A stretch of DNA of 64,000 bases from Cervus elaphus (lineage: Eukaryota > Chordata > Mammalia > Artiodactyla > Cervidae), in the NCBI RefSeq assembly GCF_910594005.1, contig NC_057820.1:3787001-3851000 (forward strand), read 5' to 3'. The translations under genes and the position numbers were made by a program. Below the pieces are notes generated by a model. The model made no database searches. It was not told where the DNA came from and was given only the letters and a program-made list of their open reading frames with translations. Every line of letters begins with the position of its first letter. Position 1 is the first letter of the stretch. Positions 23,471 through 34,659 of the stretch are shown here, one piece after another.

Positions 23471-23680
23471 TGTGTGTGTTAGTCGCTCAGTCGTGTCTGA
23501 CTCTTTGTGACCCCGTGAACTGTAGCCCACCAGGCTCCTCTGTCCATGAAATTCTCCAGGCGAGAATACTGGAGTGGGTTGCTGTTTCCTTCTCCAGGGA
23601 ATCTTCCCGACCCAGGGATAGAACCTGGGTCTCCTGCATTGCAGGCAGATGCTTTATAATCTGAGCCACTAGGGAAGCCC
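23471..23680 (-). mobile_element. Bov-tA SINE, left arm of head-to-head pair
   Basis: Reverse-complement copy from TTAGTCGCTCAGTCGTGTC to its head at CCACTAGGGAAGCCC. It directly abuts a plus-strand SINE at 23681. Confidence 0.93.
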
Positions 23681-23865
23681 ATAGCTCAGTTGGTGAAGCA
23701 TCTGCCTGCAATGCAGGAGACTCCGGTTCGATTCCTGGGATGGGAAGATCCCCTGGAGAAGGGAAAAAGCTACTCACTCCAGTATTCTGGCCTGGAGAAT
23801 TCCATGGACTCTAAAGTCCCTGGAGTCGCAGAGAGTTGGACAGGAATGAATGATTTTCACTTGTA
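23681..23865 (+). mobile_element. Bov-tA SINE, right arm of head-to-head pair
   Basis: Begins within the head (AGCTCAGTTGGTGAAGCATC) and continues through the body to a degraded BovB-like 3' end. With the preceding element it forms an inverted repeat with almost no spacer. Confidence 0.92.
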
Positions 23866-24534
23866 TTTCTAGAAGATATTAAAAATTTGTACCCAAAACT
23901 CTGTCACTTAATTTCTAAGCAAGTAGCCTCACTCCTTTTTTTTTCAATAGGCCCGGAATTCCAAGGCTATGAATAGGGGTGACAAATGTCTGTGCATTTT
24001 TTCCCCTTTTGAGTTTGGATTTCCCTGCTCTTTGAAGGAATAACACTTCTACTTGGGGGATCTTCTGTCATCCTCTGAAAAAATGACAAAGATAAGATAT
24101 ATAAGTTTATGTAAAACATACATATTTTTTGAAATTTATTATTAGGTTTTGAATCTCCCAAGCCTCAGCTGAGTTTGGGCTCACATACAGAGACAGGTCT
24201 ATGATCTAAGTGCCAGGATGCTATTATGGGCAAAGCCTCTCTGCTCAGCTGTTTAATTTTAAAACATGGAATCAGGTGGAACTTGTCCAATAAATGCACT
24301 GAAATTTAAGGAAGTAGCCAGATTCTTTTTTAAAAAGTTAAATAACATTTAAACAGGTTGCGTTTCCCCTTGGGTCACTGCCATCCCAATGGCTTTTGAA
24401 TATTCTTTTCCCCCTGGGTTGCCGAGTCTGAAGAAATAAACTTTGGAGCAAACCACGTCTCTGGGCTTGGGCTGCCTTGGAGGGAAGGGCCAGCCTCTCT
24501 TTCTCCTGCACAGTAATTTTGAGCACAAACGTCA
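23866..24534. other. AT-leaning unique sequence
   Basis: No transposon or exon recognised. AT-rich patches lie at about 24080-24150 and 24240-24360. Confidence 0.4.
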
Positions 24535-24620
24535 TGTTTAAATTCTGGCTTTGCCCCTTCCTGCTGAGTGGTCTTGGGCAAGTCACTTCCATTCTCTGCA
24601 CCTCACGTGTGCTCCCTGTC
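24535..24620 (+). repeat. MIR SINE fragment
   Basis: AATTCTGGCTTTGCCCCTTC, GGTCTTGGGCAAGTCACTTC and TCTGCACCTCA fit MIR sense. Confidence 0.65.
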
Positions 24621-24676
24621 CTCAAGGCGTGGTGGGCCAGAAGGAGACAGATCTGAAAGCAGGAGTCAGGGGAGGG

Positions 24677-24713
24677 ATGAGGTGATCACGGGGGACGAGG
24701 TGATCACGGGGGC
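24677..24713 (+). repeat. 18-bp direct duplication
   Basis: GAGGTGATCACGGGGG is present twice in tandem, separated by AC. Confidence 0.85.
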
Positions 24714-24845
24714 TGAGGCCAAAGAGGAGAAGCAACAAAGGCGGCCAGCGTGGTGCTCACGGACAGGCCACTTGAGTCCACCAGCTCTTCTTTATAAACG
24801 GTCATCACCTTTCTCATCATAATCGTCTCATAATCATCTCATCTC

Positions 24846-25288
24846 TTGCCGACAAAGGTCTGTAGAGCCAAAGCTATGGTTTTTCCAGTAGGCCTGCATG
24901 GTTATGAGAGTTGGACCATAAAGAACTGATGCCTTTGAAATCTGGTGCTGGAGAAGACTCTTGAGAGTCCCTTGGACAGCAAGAAGATCAAACCAGTCCA
25001 TCCTAAGGGAAATCAACCCTGAATATTCACTGGAAGGACGGATGCTGAAGCTGAAGTTCCAGTACTTTGGCCACCTGATGGGAAGAGCCGACTCATTGGA
25101 AAAGACCCTGATGCTGGGAAAGATTGAAAACAAAAGGAGAAGGGGGTGGCAGAGGATGAGATAGATAGCATCACTGACTCAATGGACATGAATCTGAGCA
25201 AAGTCCAGGGGAGAGTGAAGGACTGGGAAGCCTGGTGTGCTGCATTCTCTGGGGTGGAAGAGTTGGACACGGCTGAGTGACTGAATAA
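24846..25288 (+). mobile_element. BovB LINE 3' fragment
   Basis: Sense orientation. Encodes the RT C-terminal tail with QYFGHLMGRADSLEKTLML (about 25056-25112) and stops soon after (near 25164). Ends with the GGACACGGCTGAGTGACTGA 3' terminus. Confidence 0.92.
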
Positions 25289-26938
25289 AACCATTCTCAT
25301 CACACCCTGACTATCCCATATCCACATTATAATGCCTTTCATTTGCATTCACATAAATTACCTCTTTGAGAACAGGGATTGCTACCCAGCTCAGGATTCA
25401 GAATTGTTCATCAGCCTCATGGGGACCACTATGACCACAGGATCCTCTTCCCCAACCAGGGAGAAGTCACCCTCAGACAGTGATGTGAGGTACAGTTTAC
25501 TGAGCCCTGTGAGGCCTTGCTCTGACCTCCCAAGCCTTCTCTGGTAAGACCCTTTGTTTTGAACCTCTCACGATCCTTCTTTTGAGGGACAGGTAGACCT
25601 CCAGAGCCTAGAGGCCATCTCCTCGCTTCTGATGGTGCTCCTCCTGAAACGGGCCAACGACAACCCCATCCTCTCCGGGCTACCTCACGAGGGAAGGAGC
25701 AAGGACACAGTGCATTTGGGCCAAGCGTCTGTCTCGAGTCCACAGGCAGAGTTCAGGCTCCTCAGACACCCAGGCTGGCTGCTGGAGCCCACGCTTCCTC
25801 CCTGGGAGAGCCAGGGCTGACTGTCCTCCCAGTGCAATTACAGCGAAAATCAGAAAATCACTAACCCTACTATCAGGTGCGTAATTAACTTGAGAACCTT
25901 AATTGTGTCTTAGTGGGGGAGGATCTCCCCGGTCGAGACGAGACGAGGCGTACTTTAAAAAGAAAGTAAGAGGAAGAGGGGGAATCACACCTCCAGACTC
26001 CTTCAGCCCAAGGCGCAGAGACACAGTCAGAGAGCGAAAAGGTCCCCTTTTGTCAGCAGGGTGCTGGGGTGCAGAGAAGCCTACTCTCTGGCCCTGGGTT
26101 TTGGTACACGAGTTTTGGTATATTCACTGCATGGGAAGGTGCCCAAGCCACTGGCCCCACGAGGCCAGCCTTCAGTTCTAGCACCAGCCTAGAGCCTGAG
26201 ACGCCAATGGTCAAACCACACACAAGTCCCACCGAGAATAAGGATTCCAGGAGGGTGGCGGCGGCCGGCTCCCCACCCACCTGCTCCTCCCACTAGGACA
26301 CGCCAGAGTGCCCCTGCCACATCCCCGTCTTATCTGTGTGCCGCCCAAGCCAGGGGGGAATCACAGCAGAAAACCATCTCTCAAAACTCTTCCTGTCTGT
26401 GCACTTATCTGCCTTTTTTTTTAAAAAACAAAATTCCCAGTGGCCCTCTGGCTTCTGCGTTTCACGACAAGGAATTTTCTGAAAAGAGGACAGCAGGCCT
26501 TCCTGATTGCGAAAGTTCACTTTGTGCCACTCTGCTTTTTACAAAAGACCTGCATTAGTACGTGTTTTCACTAGCTGAAAGCTATCTGAAAAGGACTTCG
26601 GTTTTTATGGGGGGAAAAAAAAGGTGAAAAGTGAAGCTAACATTCGATGTGTTTTGCAGCAAGGTATTAGGGGCAGTGCACCGTCCCCCCCGCCAAGCAG
26701 CAAGAGGGACACCCCCAGGCTCCTGGCTCAGAGACCACACTCAGCCTCTCAGCAGGGAGCCGCCAGAGCCATGAACTCCATCTGTGATCCTCTGCCCGTT
26801 ACCTCCATGTATTGATATTCCGTGCATGTGTTAGCAAGATGCGCCCTAAGGTAATGGCTACTTCGCTTTATGCCATTTTGACTTGGGAAAGGTTTCGTAG
26901 GATCACTCTGCTCTGGGACAGAGGAGTAACCTGTGTGA
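25289..26938. other. Unique sequence with AT-rich patches
   Basis: No gene seen. AT-rich, TAATT-containing stretches at about 25845-25910 and 26390-26640 match no repeat I know. Confidence 0.4.
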
Positions 26939-26939
26939 G

Positions 26940-27110
26940 GTCTGGATCCGGCCCTCACACTAGGCATCGATCAGGGAAGTCACTTCCCCTGGCGACCCTC
27001 AGTTTTACCCCTCTGTGCAGCGGGATCTCAGAAGCACCACTCCGAGGGTCGTGTAGGGATGAGCCGTGCTGGGTCCTGAGTGTGGAGCCCAGCACGGAGC
27101 TCACCCTCAC
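26940..27110 (+). repeat. MIR SINE fragment (degenerate)
   Basis: AGGGAAGTCACTTCCCC and CCTCAGTTTTACCCCTCTGT lie in MIR sense order. Confidence 0.5.
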
Positions 27111-27299
27111 GGTGGCCAGGCCGGTGACCATGATCGAACGGAGTGATAGCGTGACTTGCGTGACCCTCGGCGGGCACCCAGCCAGGCAGTGAGGTCACTG
27201 GGGGTCAGGCTCTTGCAGAGATGCCGGGATGCTCCTGGGTGGCGGGCAGCAAGACGGCTTCCCCCTCTCGGTGGTGTTGGGTGCTGGCCAAGGGAGGAG

Positions 27300-27430
27300 C
27301 CGCCTGGTTTACAAAGTTCTGCGGCCCCGGGCAAGTAAGTCCCAGACCTCCCAGAGCCTCAGACTCCTCATCTGACAACAGAAGCCACCCCACGAGGCTG
27401 TGGGGAGGGCTGACTAAGACTCTCCCCTCG
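27300..27430 (+). repeat. MIR SINE fragment
   Basis: CGGGCAAGTAAGTCCCAG and AGAGCCTCAGACTCCTCATC match the MIR core sense order. Confidence 0.6.
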
Positions 27431-28420
27431 GAGGAGGCAGGGCAGGGTGAGAGGCGCAGCAGGCCTTTCCTCACCATCACCCTCCTTCCTCTCCATCCTT
27501 CGTGGACCAACCAGCCCGACCGAGGGAAGAAGGCATGTCAGAGCACGGCGGGTGGGGCAAGACAGTGGGCCGAGGGGCCCTGCATGCTGAGACCTCCGCC
27601 GCTGATATCAGCCACGTGACGCTGCTGTGTCTCTGTCCCACTCTGACCCTCACTGTCCTCTTCTGCAGAGTGCCAGTAGGCACTCACAGCATCAGGGTTT
27701 GCAATGGATCAGGTCACGTGTTTAACAACAAGAGCCCCTGCCCAGGGTGTATTAGACCCTCCCAGTACGTGTGGGTAACTGCACAAACTAACCTAATGAG
27801 CAGGCACTCTGTCCTGAGGCCAGGGCTGGACAGGTAGCCCTGGCCTGTCTGACAGAGCCCAGCTGTGCCTGCAGCCACGGGATGTCCACAGCCCCTCGGC
27901 CCCCACCCTGAGGACCAGGTCCCACCCTGCGGCCACCACCCTCTGCCTGGCTCCCCAGCCAGGCCCCCCCTTCCAGCCGCGGCCCTTCCACTCATGCCCA
28001 CTTCCTTTCTGTGGCTTTGGCCTTTTCCAACGTGGCCCATGAATAATGAATCCCTGTTATAAATTTAGAAAGCGTCCTTTCTCCCTGCAAGCTGGCCTTT
28101 CTCTTTATTTTTATCATGCTGGTTTGTAAGAAAGCGAATCTCTTGGAAACTCATTTTTCTCTCAACTGATTATTCTGACAGCCAAAATTAAGTTGCTAAT
28201 TTTACAGCATCTGTGTGGAGCTCCTCTGGCTTTCTGCCCCACCGGCCCCCACTGACCCCCGCCCCCCGCCCATCGGGGGTCAGGGAATGGGTGAGGAGGG
28301 CTCCAGTAGCTTTCCAGAAAGTTCTAGTTCCAGGGGATGGGGTGGGGAGGTGGGAAGGGAAGGGGCCTTGGAGTCAGACTCCAGTGGGAATCCTCACACC
28401 CTGCTCCCTGGGCGGGCTGG
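27431..28420. other. Unique sequence including an AT-rich island
   Basis: 28035-28215 is an AT-rich stretch (contains TTATTTTTATCATGCTGG and AAATTAAGTTGCTAATTTTA) within GC-rich DNA. No repeat or exon recognised. Confidence 0.4.
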
Positions 28421-28424
28421 GTGG

Positions 28425-28525
28425 GCATCTATCTCGCTTCTCTGGGCTTTGGGTCTCTTATCTGAGTAACACAGGAGAGGACGTTCTTTGCAGGCTTCCT
28501 GAGATCTTTGTGACGTAGGGATGCA
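28425..28525 (+). repeat. MIR SINE fragment (weak)
   Basis: TCGCTTCTCTGGGCTTTGG and TCTTATCTGAGTAACA resemble the MIR core. Confidence 0.4.
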
Positions 28526-29328
28526 AGGATGGGTGGTGATGCTGGTACCAAGTGGGCCCACTGCTTCTGTCTCCCCATTTGTACTGCAAAATTCACAAGA
28601 CACTAGACTCTTCTGGAACATTCTCAAGAGAGGTCCAAATTCCCTCCCCGTCTACTCTCCCCTGCGGGACTTGGGAGCTGACCTGTCCCTCCCAGGTCCT
28701 CTGAGTCTGGGCCTGCTCCCTCTGTGGCCAGGCCTCACCCTCCCCTCTCACTTTGCTCTGCCAGGCCTGGGCAGGTGCCAAGGACACAGGAGAAGGACTG
28801 GCGTGGGGCCCACCCTCCCAGAGCTTCTCTGCCCTCTTCGGGGCAGCAGGACAGGACAAGCAAAGGGGATGCCCAGGAAGTTGCCAGGCCCTGAGCTACA
28901 AGGGGCAGGGGTCCAACCCTCTCCGCTGTGCTCCTGTCTGCTTCCTCAAGCCCATCCTCCCCCTCTGTCAAGGTCGGTGCCAGCCTGGTGGCTCAGCCCT
29001 CGTTAATTTAGGCCCTGGCCCTTCTCTTGTCCTGGCTAAGTGCACAGTGGCATTGGTCCTCAGGGCTCTGCAACCTCAGGCTTCCCTTGCCAGCTTCCCC
29101 ACCCCACCCCACCCCACACACCCCTCTCCAGCCCACCACTGCCACACACTTAGGCTCCAAGGGTTTCAAGAACCAGGCCCAGCCTCACACCTCACCACCG
29201 GCCCTGACCCAGTCTTAAGATCTTAGACCCAGTGCTCAGCACAGCTCCCGGCCAGTGTGAATGAATCTGAATGATGAGCCTATTACCATGAAGACCTGAT
29301 TGCTGGGCTCTTTGTGCAAATGGGAGGC
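28526..29328. other. GC-rich sequence, no gene seen
   Basis: A (CCCCA)n run lies at about 29098-29117. Open frames on both strands show no domain. Confidence 0.4.
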
Positions 29329-29329
29329 T

Positions 29330-29530
29330 GTGCCACACTGTGGTCAAGGCTACAGCCTCTCCACTCAGACCCCAACCCCACCCCTAACCAGCTACCTGGA
29401 CCTCCCAAGTCACTTAGCCCCTCCGTAAAATGGAGAGAATGCAAGATGTTAAAATCCGACTTTAAAGTTCTCCCCTGTGAGTGTTAAATAATTCACACGA
29501 AAGAATTAACACAAGGCGAATACTCAATAA
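29330..29530 (+). repeat. MIR SINE, nearly full length
   Basis: GTGTTAAATAATTCACACG and AATACTCAATAAATGATGAT preserve the MIR 3' end. The element runs directly into the ATGGTG array. Confidence 0.72.
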
Positions 29531-29690
29531 ATGATGATAATGATGGTGGTGATGGTGGTGGTGATGGTGATAATGGTGGTGATGGTGATGATGGTGGTGA
29601 TGGTGATGTGATGATGGTGGTCATGATAGTGGTGATGATGGTGATGGTGGTGATGATGGTGACGATGGTGATGGTGATGAAAGTGCTGGT
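29531..29690 (+). repeat. ATGGTG/ATG tandem array
   Basis: About 160 bases of GATGGTGGT and GATGATGGT units with a few interruptions, starting exactly at the MIR 3' end. Confidence 0.95.
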
Positions 29691-30188
29691 GCGACATATT
29701 GGGGGAAGGTAAAGGACCAGTGCTACTAAGGACCTTGATATGCCAGATGCTGTGCCAGCGTTTTTACAACCAAGTATCAACGTTCTGAACTTAGGAAAGC
29801 CCCAATTCCCTGGTGACCCCAGTAAAGCACCTAAGCTCTCTGTGGCTCAGGCTCTTTCCTGGGTACCTTGGTCTGAAATGCATTCACAAGGGTGTTAGGC
29901 GGCTCAGATAAGGAAGCTGAGAGTCAAGAGTAAAGGGTTTCTGTTGAGCCAGAGCCTGGCTGGGCATCAGGACCGCGGACACCATGGCCACGCCGTTCCC
30001 TCCCCAGGCTCACTTTCCCCATCTGCGCCACGAGGCCGCTGACATCCACGGTCCGCCCGACCCTCCGGCTGTGCTGTGAGCAGATGGCCCTGGAGTGATT
30101 TGTTTCCAAGGTGAATAGGGAACACTCAGGCTTGGGTGGGTGGGGGTGTCAAGGAGGGAATCTTCAAACCTGTGACCTGAGCTGGGAC
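29691..30188. other. Unique sequence, weak MIR-like patch
   Basis: Only a weak MIR-like core near 30000-30035. No gene seen. Confidence 0.35.
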
Positions 30189-30189
30189 A

Positions 30190-30315
30190 GCACTTGACCT
30201 CACGATAACAGCCGTTACCATTTAATGGATGACAAACTGAGGTCCAGAGAAGTGGGGGCGAGAGCTGCCCAAGGACACACAGCTGCTTGGGGCAGAAATC
30301 TGCCCCCAGGTCTCC
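30190..30315 (-). repeat. MIR SINE fragment
   Basis: GATGACAAACTGAGGTCCAG and CCCAAGGACACACAGCTGC follow reverse-complement MIR. Confidence 0.65.
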
Positions 30316-30715
30316 CTGGCGCACGTGGATTAGAGGAGGGTGTTTGAAGGCAGCCCCGGACGCTGCCCTGAGGGTTCAGCGCTGCGCCCGTGGCCACACA
30401 TCTGCGCTCCTGACTCCCAAGCCGTGTGTTTCTCATTTTCTGCATTTTTGACTCAAGCATGTTGGGTCCACCCTGAGCAATCTTGTGCGATCCTTGTACG
30501 GGGAGGGCCTTTCCCAAACTGCCGCGAGCTGGAGGCGAGGCCCGGCGCCTGGATCGGGGGCTCTGAGCTCTCCTCTCTCCATACAGAGTGAGGGCAGCCT
30601 CCCGCCTCTTCTGCTTGCTTTGGATGCCGAGCGGCCGTGTTTGCTGGCTGACTGCTCTCGGGAGCTCTCAAAGGAGGCAGAAGGCCATCTCGCGTCATTA
30701 ACGGCCCGGCCGGAG
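30316..30715. other. GC-rich sequence, no gene seen
   Basis: A 304-codon minus-strand frame (30433-31347) crosses this stretch and two MIR relics. It shows no domain and I treat it as accidental. Confidence 0.45.
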
Positions 30716-30717
30716 CA

Positions 30718-30900
30718 GGCAGCCTGGGGTCCTGGGACCAGCTCCACACTCAAGCCGAATGGACTGCGACTTGAATCCCAGCCTACCGCTATGCAGCTGC
30801 ATGACCTGAGGCAAGTTGCACACCCTCTCTGAGTTCCTGACTGCCCGATGGGGCTCCACCACATCCTCGTGAGATTGCCTTGAGGTTGCAGGCAGCAGGC
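30718..30900 (+). repeat. MIR SINE fragment
   Basis: GACTTGAATCCCAGCCTACC, ATGACCTGAGGCAAGTTGC and CACCCTCTCTGAGTTCCTGA match MIR sense. Confidence 0.68.
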
Positions 30901-31189
30901 ACACTTCAGGGGTCGGCGTGCCCCTTCCTGACTCCTCAAGGGGCCACTGCCGGGGCTGAAACATGCACATTTGTGCTTGGCACAGACCAGGGGCTCAGGG
31001 AAGGGGACTGCCCATGGCATCCACTGTCCTGCCGAAGCCAGAGTTTCCTTCGTCAGCACCAGAAGTGGGAGAAGGCCCCTTGTGGGGCGTGGTGCATACA
31101 CCATTGTGGTCACCAGGGCCCCCCACTTCCCATCCAGGGGATACATCCACACACACACACTCTCTCCTGAGAGCAAGGCCAGGCCAGCC

Positions 31190-31300
31190 TGAGCATTCCT
31201 GCTTTTCAGACGAAGATCCTGAGGTTCCAAGAGGCACAAAGACTTCCCAGACCCCCAGCTGGTCAGGGCTGTAGAAAGACTCAGGCTTGGGTCTGGGGAA
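31190..31300 (-). repeat. MIR SINE fragment
   Basis: TTTTCAGACGAAGATCCTGA and CCCAGCTGGTCAGGGCTG match degraded reverse-complement MIR. Confidence 0.5.
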
Positions 31301-31618
31301 AGTCCAAACACCAAGCTCGGCCATCTCTCCAGGGTCAGTGGGCACATTCCAGTGATAGCTGGAGCCAGGGAGGGGATCAGGAGAAGGGCCAGGGGGTCAA
31401 GAGGGGCAGCCTCAGAGAAAGCTGGAGGAGACCACAGCCCGGCAGAGACCTAGCCCAGATCCCCCAAGCTGGCCCCACTAGGAAGCAGGTCATGGGGGCC
31501 GAAGCCAGCCTGGAAGGCCTGCCCCCCAGACCTCAGCTGACTGCAGCCCCATCCCTGACCTGGGAGATTAGCTTTAAAAGACACGAGTGCAGGGCAGTGT
31601 GTTTGCACATGAAGGGGA
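31301..31618. other. GC-rich sequence, no gene seen
   Basis: Nothing recognisable. Confidence 0.4.
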
Positions 31619-31619
31619 T

Positions 31620-31825
31620 GTGAGGTAACATCTACTGAGCCCAAACTGCATGCTGGGCATCTCCCCATGGGCACTCAGACCTCTCGGTGAGCAAGACGGG
31701 ACTGCACCCATTTTGCAGGTGACAAAATCGAGGCTCAGAGAAGTGTGGGGACTTACAGGGTCACACAGCTCGAAGGAATCAGGTACGACTTGAGCCCAGC
31801 CTCGCCTCACTCCCAAGTCCTCACT
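31620..31825 (-). repeat. MIR SINE, long copy
   Basis: ATCTACTGAGCCCAAACTGC, CCATTTTGCAGGTGACAAAA, TCGAGGCTCAGAGAAGTG and TCACACAGCTCGAAGG keep the full reverse-complement MIR order. Confidence 0.72.
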
Positions 31826-31999
31826 TTCTGCCACGTCTCCTGTTACTCTGCTGGATCCCAGGATCCCCTGGGGCCCGAATCAATGTCGATCTCAAAGTCC
31901 TGGTAGTTTCAGCATCTCATCTGGGTAAGCGAGGTCATGGTGCTGAGGCTGGATTATGGTCCAAGAGGCCACACCATCTCCAAGTCCACTGCCCCTGGC

Positions 32000-32182
32000 C
32001 TGTGGGACCCCAAGCCAGCCTCCTAACATCACCTGACAAACAGGAATAACATAAGCAGTGCTGCCTTGGATGGGGGTTGTGAGGCTTGGATGAGCTACCG
32101 TGCATACAGAAAGGGCTCAGAGGAGCTTGTGATAAAGGACTTAATACACGCGAAATAAACAGCAGCTGTTACTGCTAAAGGC
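32000..32182 (+). repeat. MIR SINE fragment
   Basis: CCTGACAAACAGGAATAACA, GGGTTGTGAGGCTTGGATGA and TGCATACAGAAAGGGCTCAG follow the MIR 3' half in sense. Confidence 0.6.
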
Positions 32183-32184
32183 GG

Positions 32185-32253
32185 TTCCTTTTACAGACAC
32201 AAACATGGAAACTCAGAGAGGTTAAACGATGTGACCAAGGTCACACAGTATCA
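32185..32253 (-). repeat. MIR SINE fragment, interrupted by a SINE
   Basis: GGAAACTCAGAGAGGTTAAA and CCAAGGTCACACAGTATCA are reverse-complement MIR. A Bov-tA SINE inserted at 32254. Confidence 0.65.
32242..32253 (+). repeat. Target-site duplication, left copy
   Basis: CACACAGTATCA, matching 32463-32474 with one difference. It lies inside MIR sequence. Confidence 0.85.
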
Positions 32254-32462
32254 TGGCTACGTGTGTGCTAAGTGTGTGTCCGACTGTTTGAGGCCCCATG
32301 GACTGTAGCCCGCCAGGCTTCTCTGTCCATGGGATTCTCCAGGCAAGAATACTGGAGTGGGTTGCCATGCCCTCCTCCAGGGGATCTTCCCGCCCCAGGG
32401 ATTGGGCAAGCATCTCTTATGTCTCCTGCATGGACAGGCGGGTTCTTTACCACTAGTGCCGC
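32254..32462 (-). mobile_element. Bov-tA SINE
   Basis: Reverse-complement copy from GTGTGTCCGACTGTTTGAGG to a head ending in ACCACTAGTGCCGC. It is flanked by a 12-bp TSD made from the MIR it entered. Confidence 0.92.
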
Positions 32463-32474
32463 CACATAGTATCA
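32463..32474 (+). repeat. Target-site duplication, right copy
   Basis: CACATAGTATCA, one C/T difference from 32242-32253. Confidence 0.85.
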
Positions 32475-32982
32475 GGAAGAGTCAAATCCAGACAGATCTT
32501 TGTCACAGTGGCTGCGCTGCGTGTATTCCGTCAACAAGCATGACATGAGCACCTGCTGTATGCCACACCCCTCCCTGGCGCCTGGCTATCTGGGGATACC
32601 AGCGTGCAAACTGCAGCTGCTATGTCTGCCCTCGGGCAGGACGTGCCCTCATGGGGACCCGGGTCAGAAGCCGCAGGTCTGATACACAGTCACGCGCAGG
32701 AAAGCCTGTGACCAGGGTGCAGAGTGGCTGTGGGGGCAGAGGCGAGGGTGCCCCACCCTAACACGGCCTCAGGGGCACTCAGCGCCACGGACAGCCTCCT
32801 GGGGGTGGCCGTGCTCAGAGCTTGCTGCTGGTGCTTACCGCCCCTCCGCACCGGCTGTGCCCCGCCCCGCCGACCCCTCCACATGGCTCTGGAGCCCGCG
32901 CTAACCCTGCCCGGTCCACACACTGACCAGCAGGACCTCTGAGGACCTCTGAGGGACAACTCTCGAGCATCACCCTAGTGAT
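32475..32982. other. GC-rich sequence with an L2-like relic
   Basis: ATGAGCACCTGCTGTATGCC and ATCTGGGGATACCAGCGTG at about 32524-32605 resemble a common L2-class relic. No gene seen. Confidence 0.4.
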
Positions 32983-33197
32983 GGGAACCCCTGGTGGCTC
33001 AGACGGTAAGGAATCCGCCTGCAATGCAGGAGACTCAGGTTCAATCCCTGGGTCGGGAGGGTCCCCTGGAGAAGGGCATGGCAACCCACTCCAGTCTTCT
33101 TGCCTGGAGAATCCCATGGACAGAGGAACCCGGCGGGCTGCAGCCCATGGGGTTGCAGAGTCAGACATGACTGAGCGACTAACTTTACTTTCACTTC
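32983..33197 (+). mobile_element. Bov-tA SINE
   Basis: Full-length: the head with GGTGGCTCAGACGGTAAGG, B-box-like GGTTCAATCCC, the body, and a 3' end with CAGACATGACTGAGCGACT. Confidence 0.93.
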
Positions 33198-33254
33198 CTA
33201 GGGACAGAACCATAGCTGTGTCCTTTTAACATAAAAAGGTGACTTTTGGAAAGA

Positions 33255-33900
33255 CCCTGGGTCACCTAAGGATGCGGGCTGCTGACCAGTGGAGCTGACA
33301 CTTGATTGGAGGGTTGGAATTTTCCATCCCTACCCACCCTCCAGCACCTCCAGGGAGTGGAGTGGTGCTGGAGGTTGCATCAATCAGCTGATGGCAATGA
33401 TTTAATCAATCGTATCTATATAATGAGGCCTCCATTAAATGCCCCCCACCCAAAGGACAGGGTTCTGAGAGCTTCCAGGTGGTGCAAGGAGAAAGGAGCC
33501 TGGAGGGCTTAGAGGCTGCAGCCCCTTCCTCAGGCCTTTTCTTGAGCATCTCTTCCATCTGACCAGTCCTGAGTTATACTTTTTATAGTAAAATGGTGAT
33601 ACAGTAAGTAAAATGTTTCTCTGGGTTCTGGGAGCCATTCTAGAACATTAATGGAACCCAAGGAGGGGACCCCCCCGATCTGTAGCTGGTCAGTCAGAAG
33701 CTGGTGTCAAATGTTGGGCAGTCTGGTGGGTTCAAGCCCTTCCCCTGTAGGGTCTGATGCTATCTACAGATAGTGTCGGAACTGAGCTTCATAGTAGGAC
33801 ATCCACCTGGTGTCGAGAACTGTTTGGTGTTGGGAAGGATCCACACTCCAGAATTGGTGTCAGTAGCACAATTATTCTGAGATGCAAGGGTCTCCTCACG
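33255..33900 (+). mobile_element. Probable ERV LTR (old, mammal-wide type)
   Basis: Order and wording (CCTCCATTAAATG, AGAGCTTCCAGGTGG, GAGCATCTCTTCCATCTGAC, AGTAAGTAAAATGTTTCTCT, AACCCAAGGAGGGG, GTCGAGAACTGTTTGGTGT) match an LTR-type repeat I recall from many mammals but cannot name. A TATA-like TATATAATGA lies at 33416-33425. No internal viral gene accompanies it. Confidence 0.55.
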
Positions 33901-34179
33901 TCTCCTGGGGGCTCAGAAGACAGAAGCACAGGCAGTGGTGAGCACGGGTCACACGTCCACAAACACAGTGGGGCGTTTTAACACGAGGTGGCCAGTGATG
34001 TGGGAGCCACCGGTGGTCCCTCTGTAATGGGGCAGGGCTCCATGTGGCCTTTCCAGGACAGATCTCCCCCCTCCACGTCCTCTGCCTCCCTCTTGTCTAG
34101 AGAGAAACTTCAGCCAAAGAACAAATTTAGCAAGAGGGTGAGAAAATGCAGAAGCAAAGGAAACCAGTCAAACAAGACA

Positions 34180-34659
34180 AAAGAATAGTTTAGCCATTAA
34201 ACAAAGTCAAGGACCTTTATTTCTCTTCCCAAGGCTTAGAGATCATATTCTAACCACATCCTGTGAGCAGTGTTACAGAGACTAAAACCCCACCAGGTGG
34301 AAGAACTTAGCTACACAATGACCAGACTGTCACCATGACGTGAAGTGGCTGCAGTTCTGAGAAATGGCCTCAAGAAACAAAATCAACCCTAGAATTAAAG
34401 ATGAACTGTACTTAAAACAAGCAAGAGGATGCTGATCAGACCACCACAGGACCAATTTCAAGGTGACAGTCAGAGCTGACTGTGCTGTTTCTACACGTAG
34501 CCCCCCACCTCCACCCCTGCCCACCTGTGCTCCCCTAAAATTCCCCTTTAAAAGCCTTGCTCCTGATCAGCAATGGGGAGTTGGTTCTTTGGGACATGAG
34601 TCCACCTTCTCCCCAGGACTGCCGGCTTCCTCAATAAAGCAATCTTTCCTTTTACCCTA
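34180..34659 (+). mobile_element. ERV class I-type LTR, left part
   Basis: A TATA-like TTTAAAAG lies at 34547-34554. An R-region motif (GGTTCTTTGGGACATGAGTC) follows, then the poly(A) signal AATAAA at 34633-34638. A Bov-tA SINE interrupts it at about 34660. The left boundary is uncertain. No viral coding region is visible. Confidence 0.6.

Noticed and set aside
30433..31347. A 304-codon minus-strand frame
   Set aside because: It spans old MIR sequence and has no recognisable domain. GC-rich DNA lacks stops by chance.
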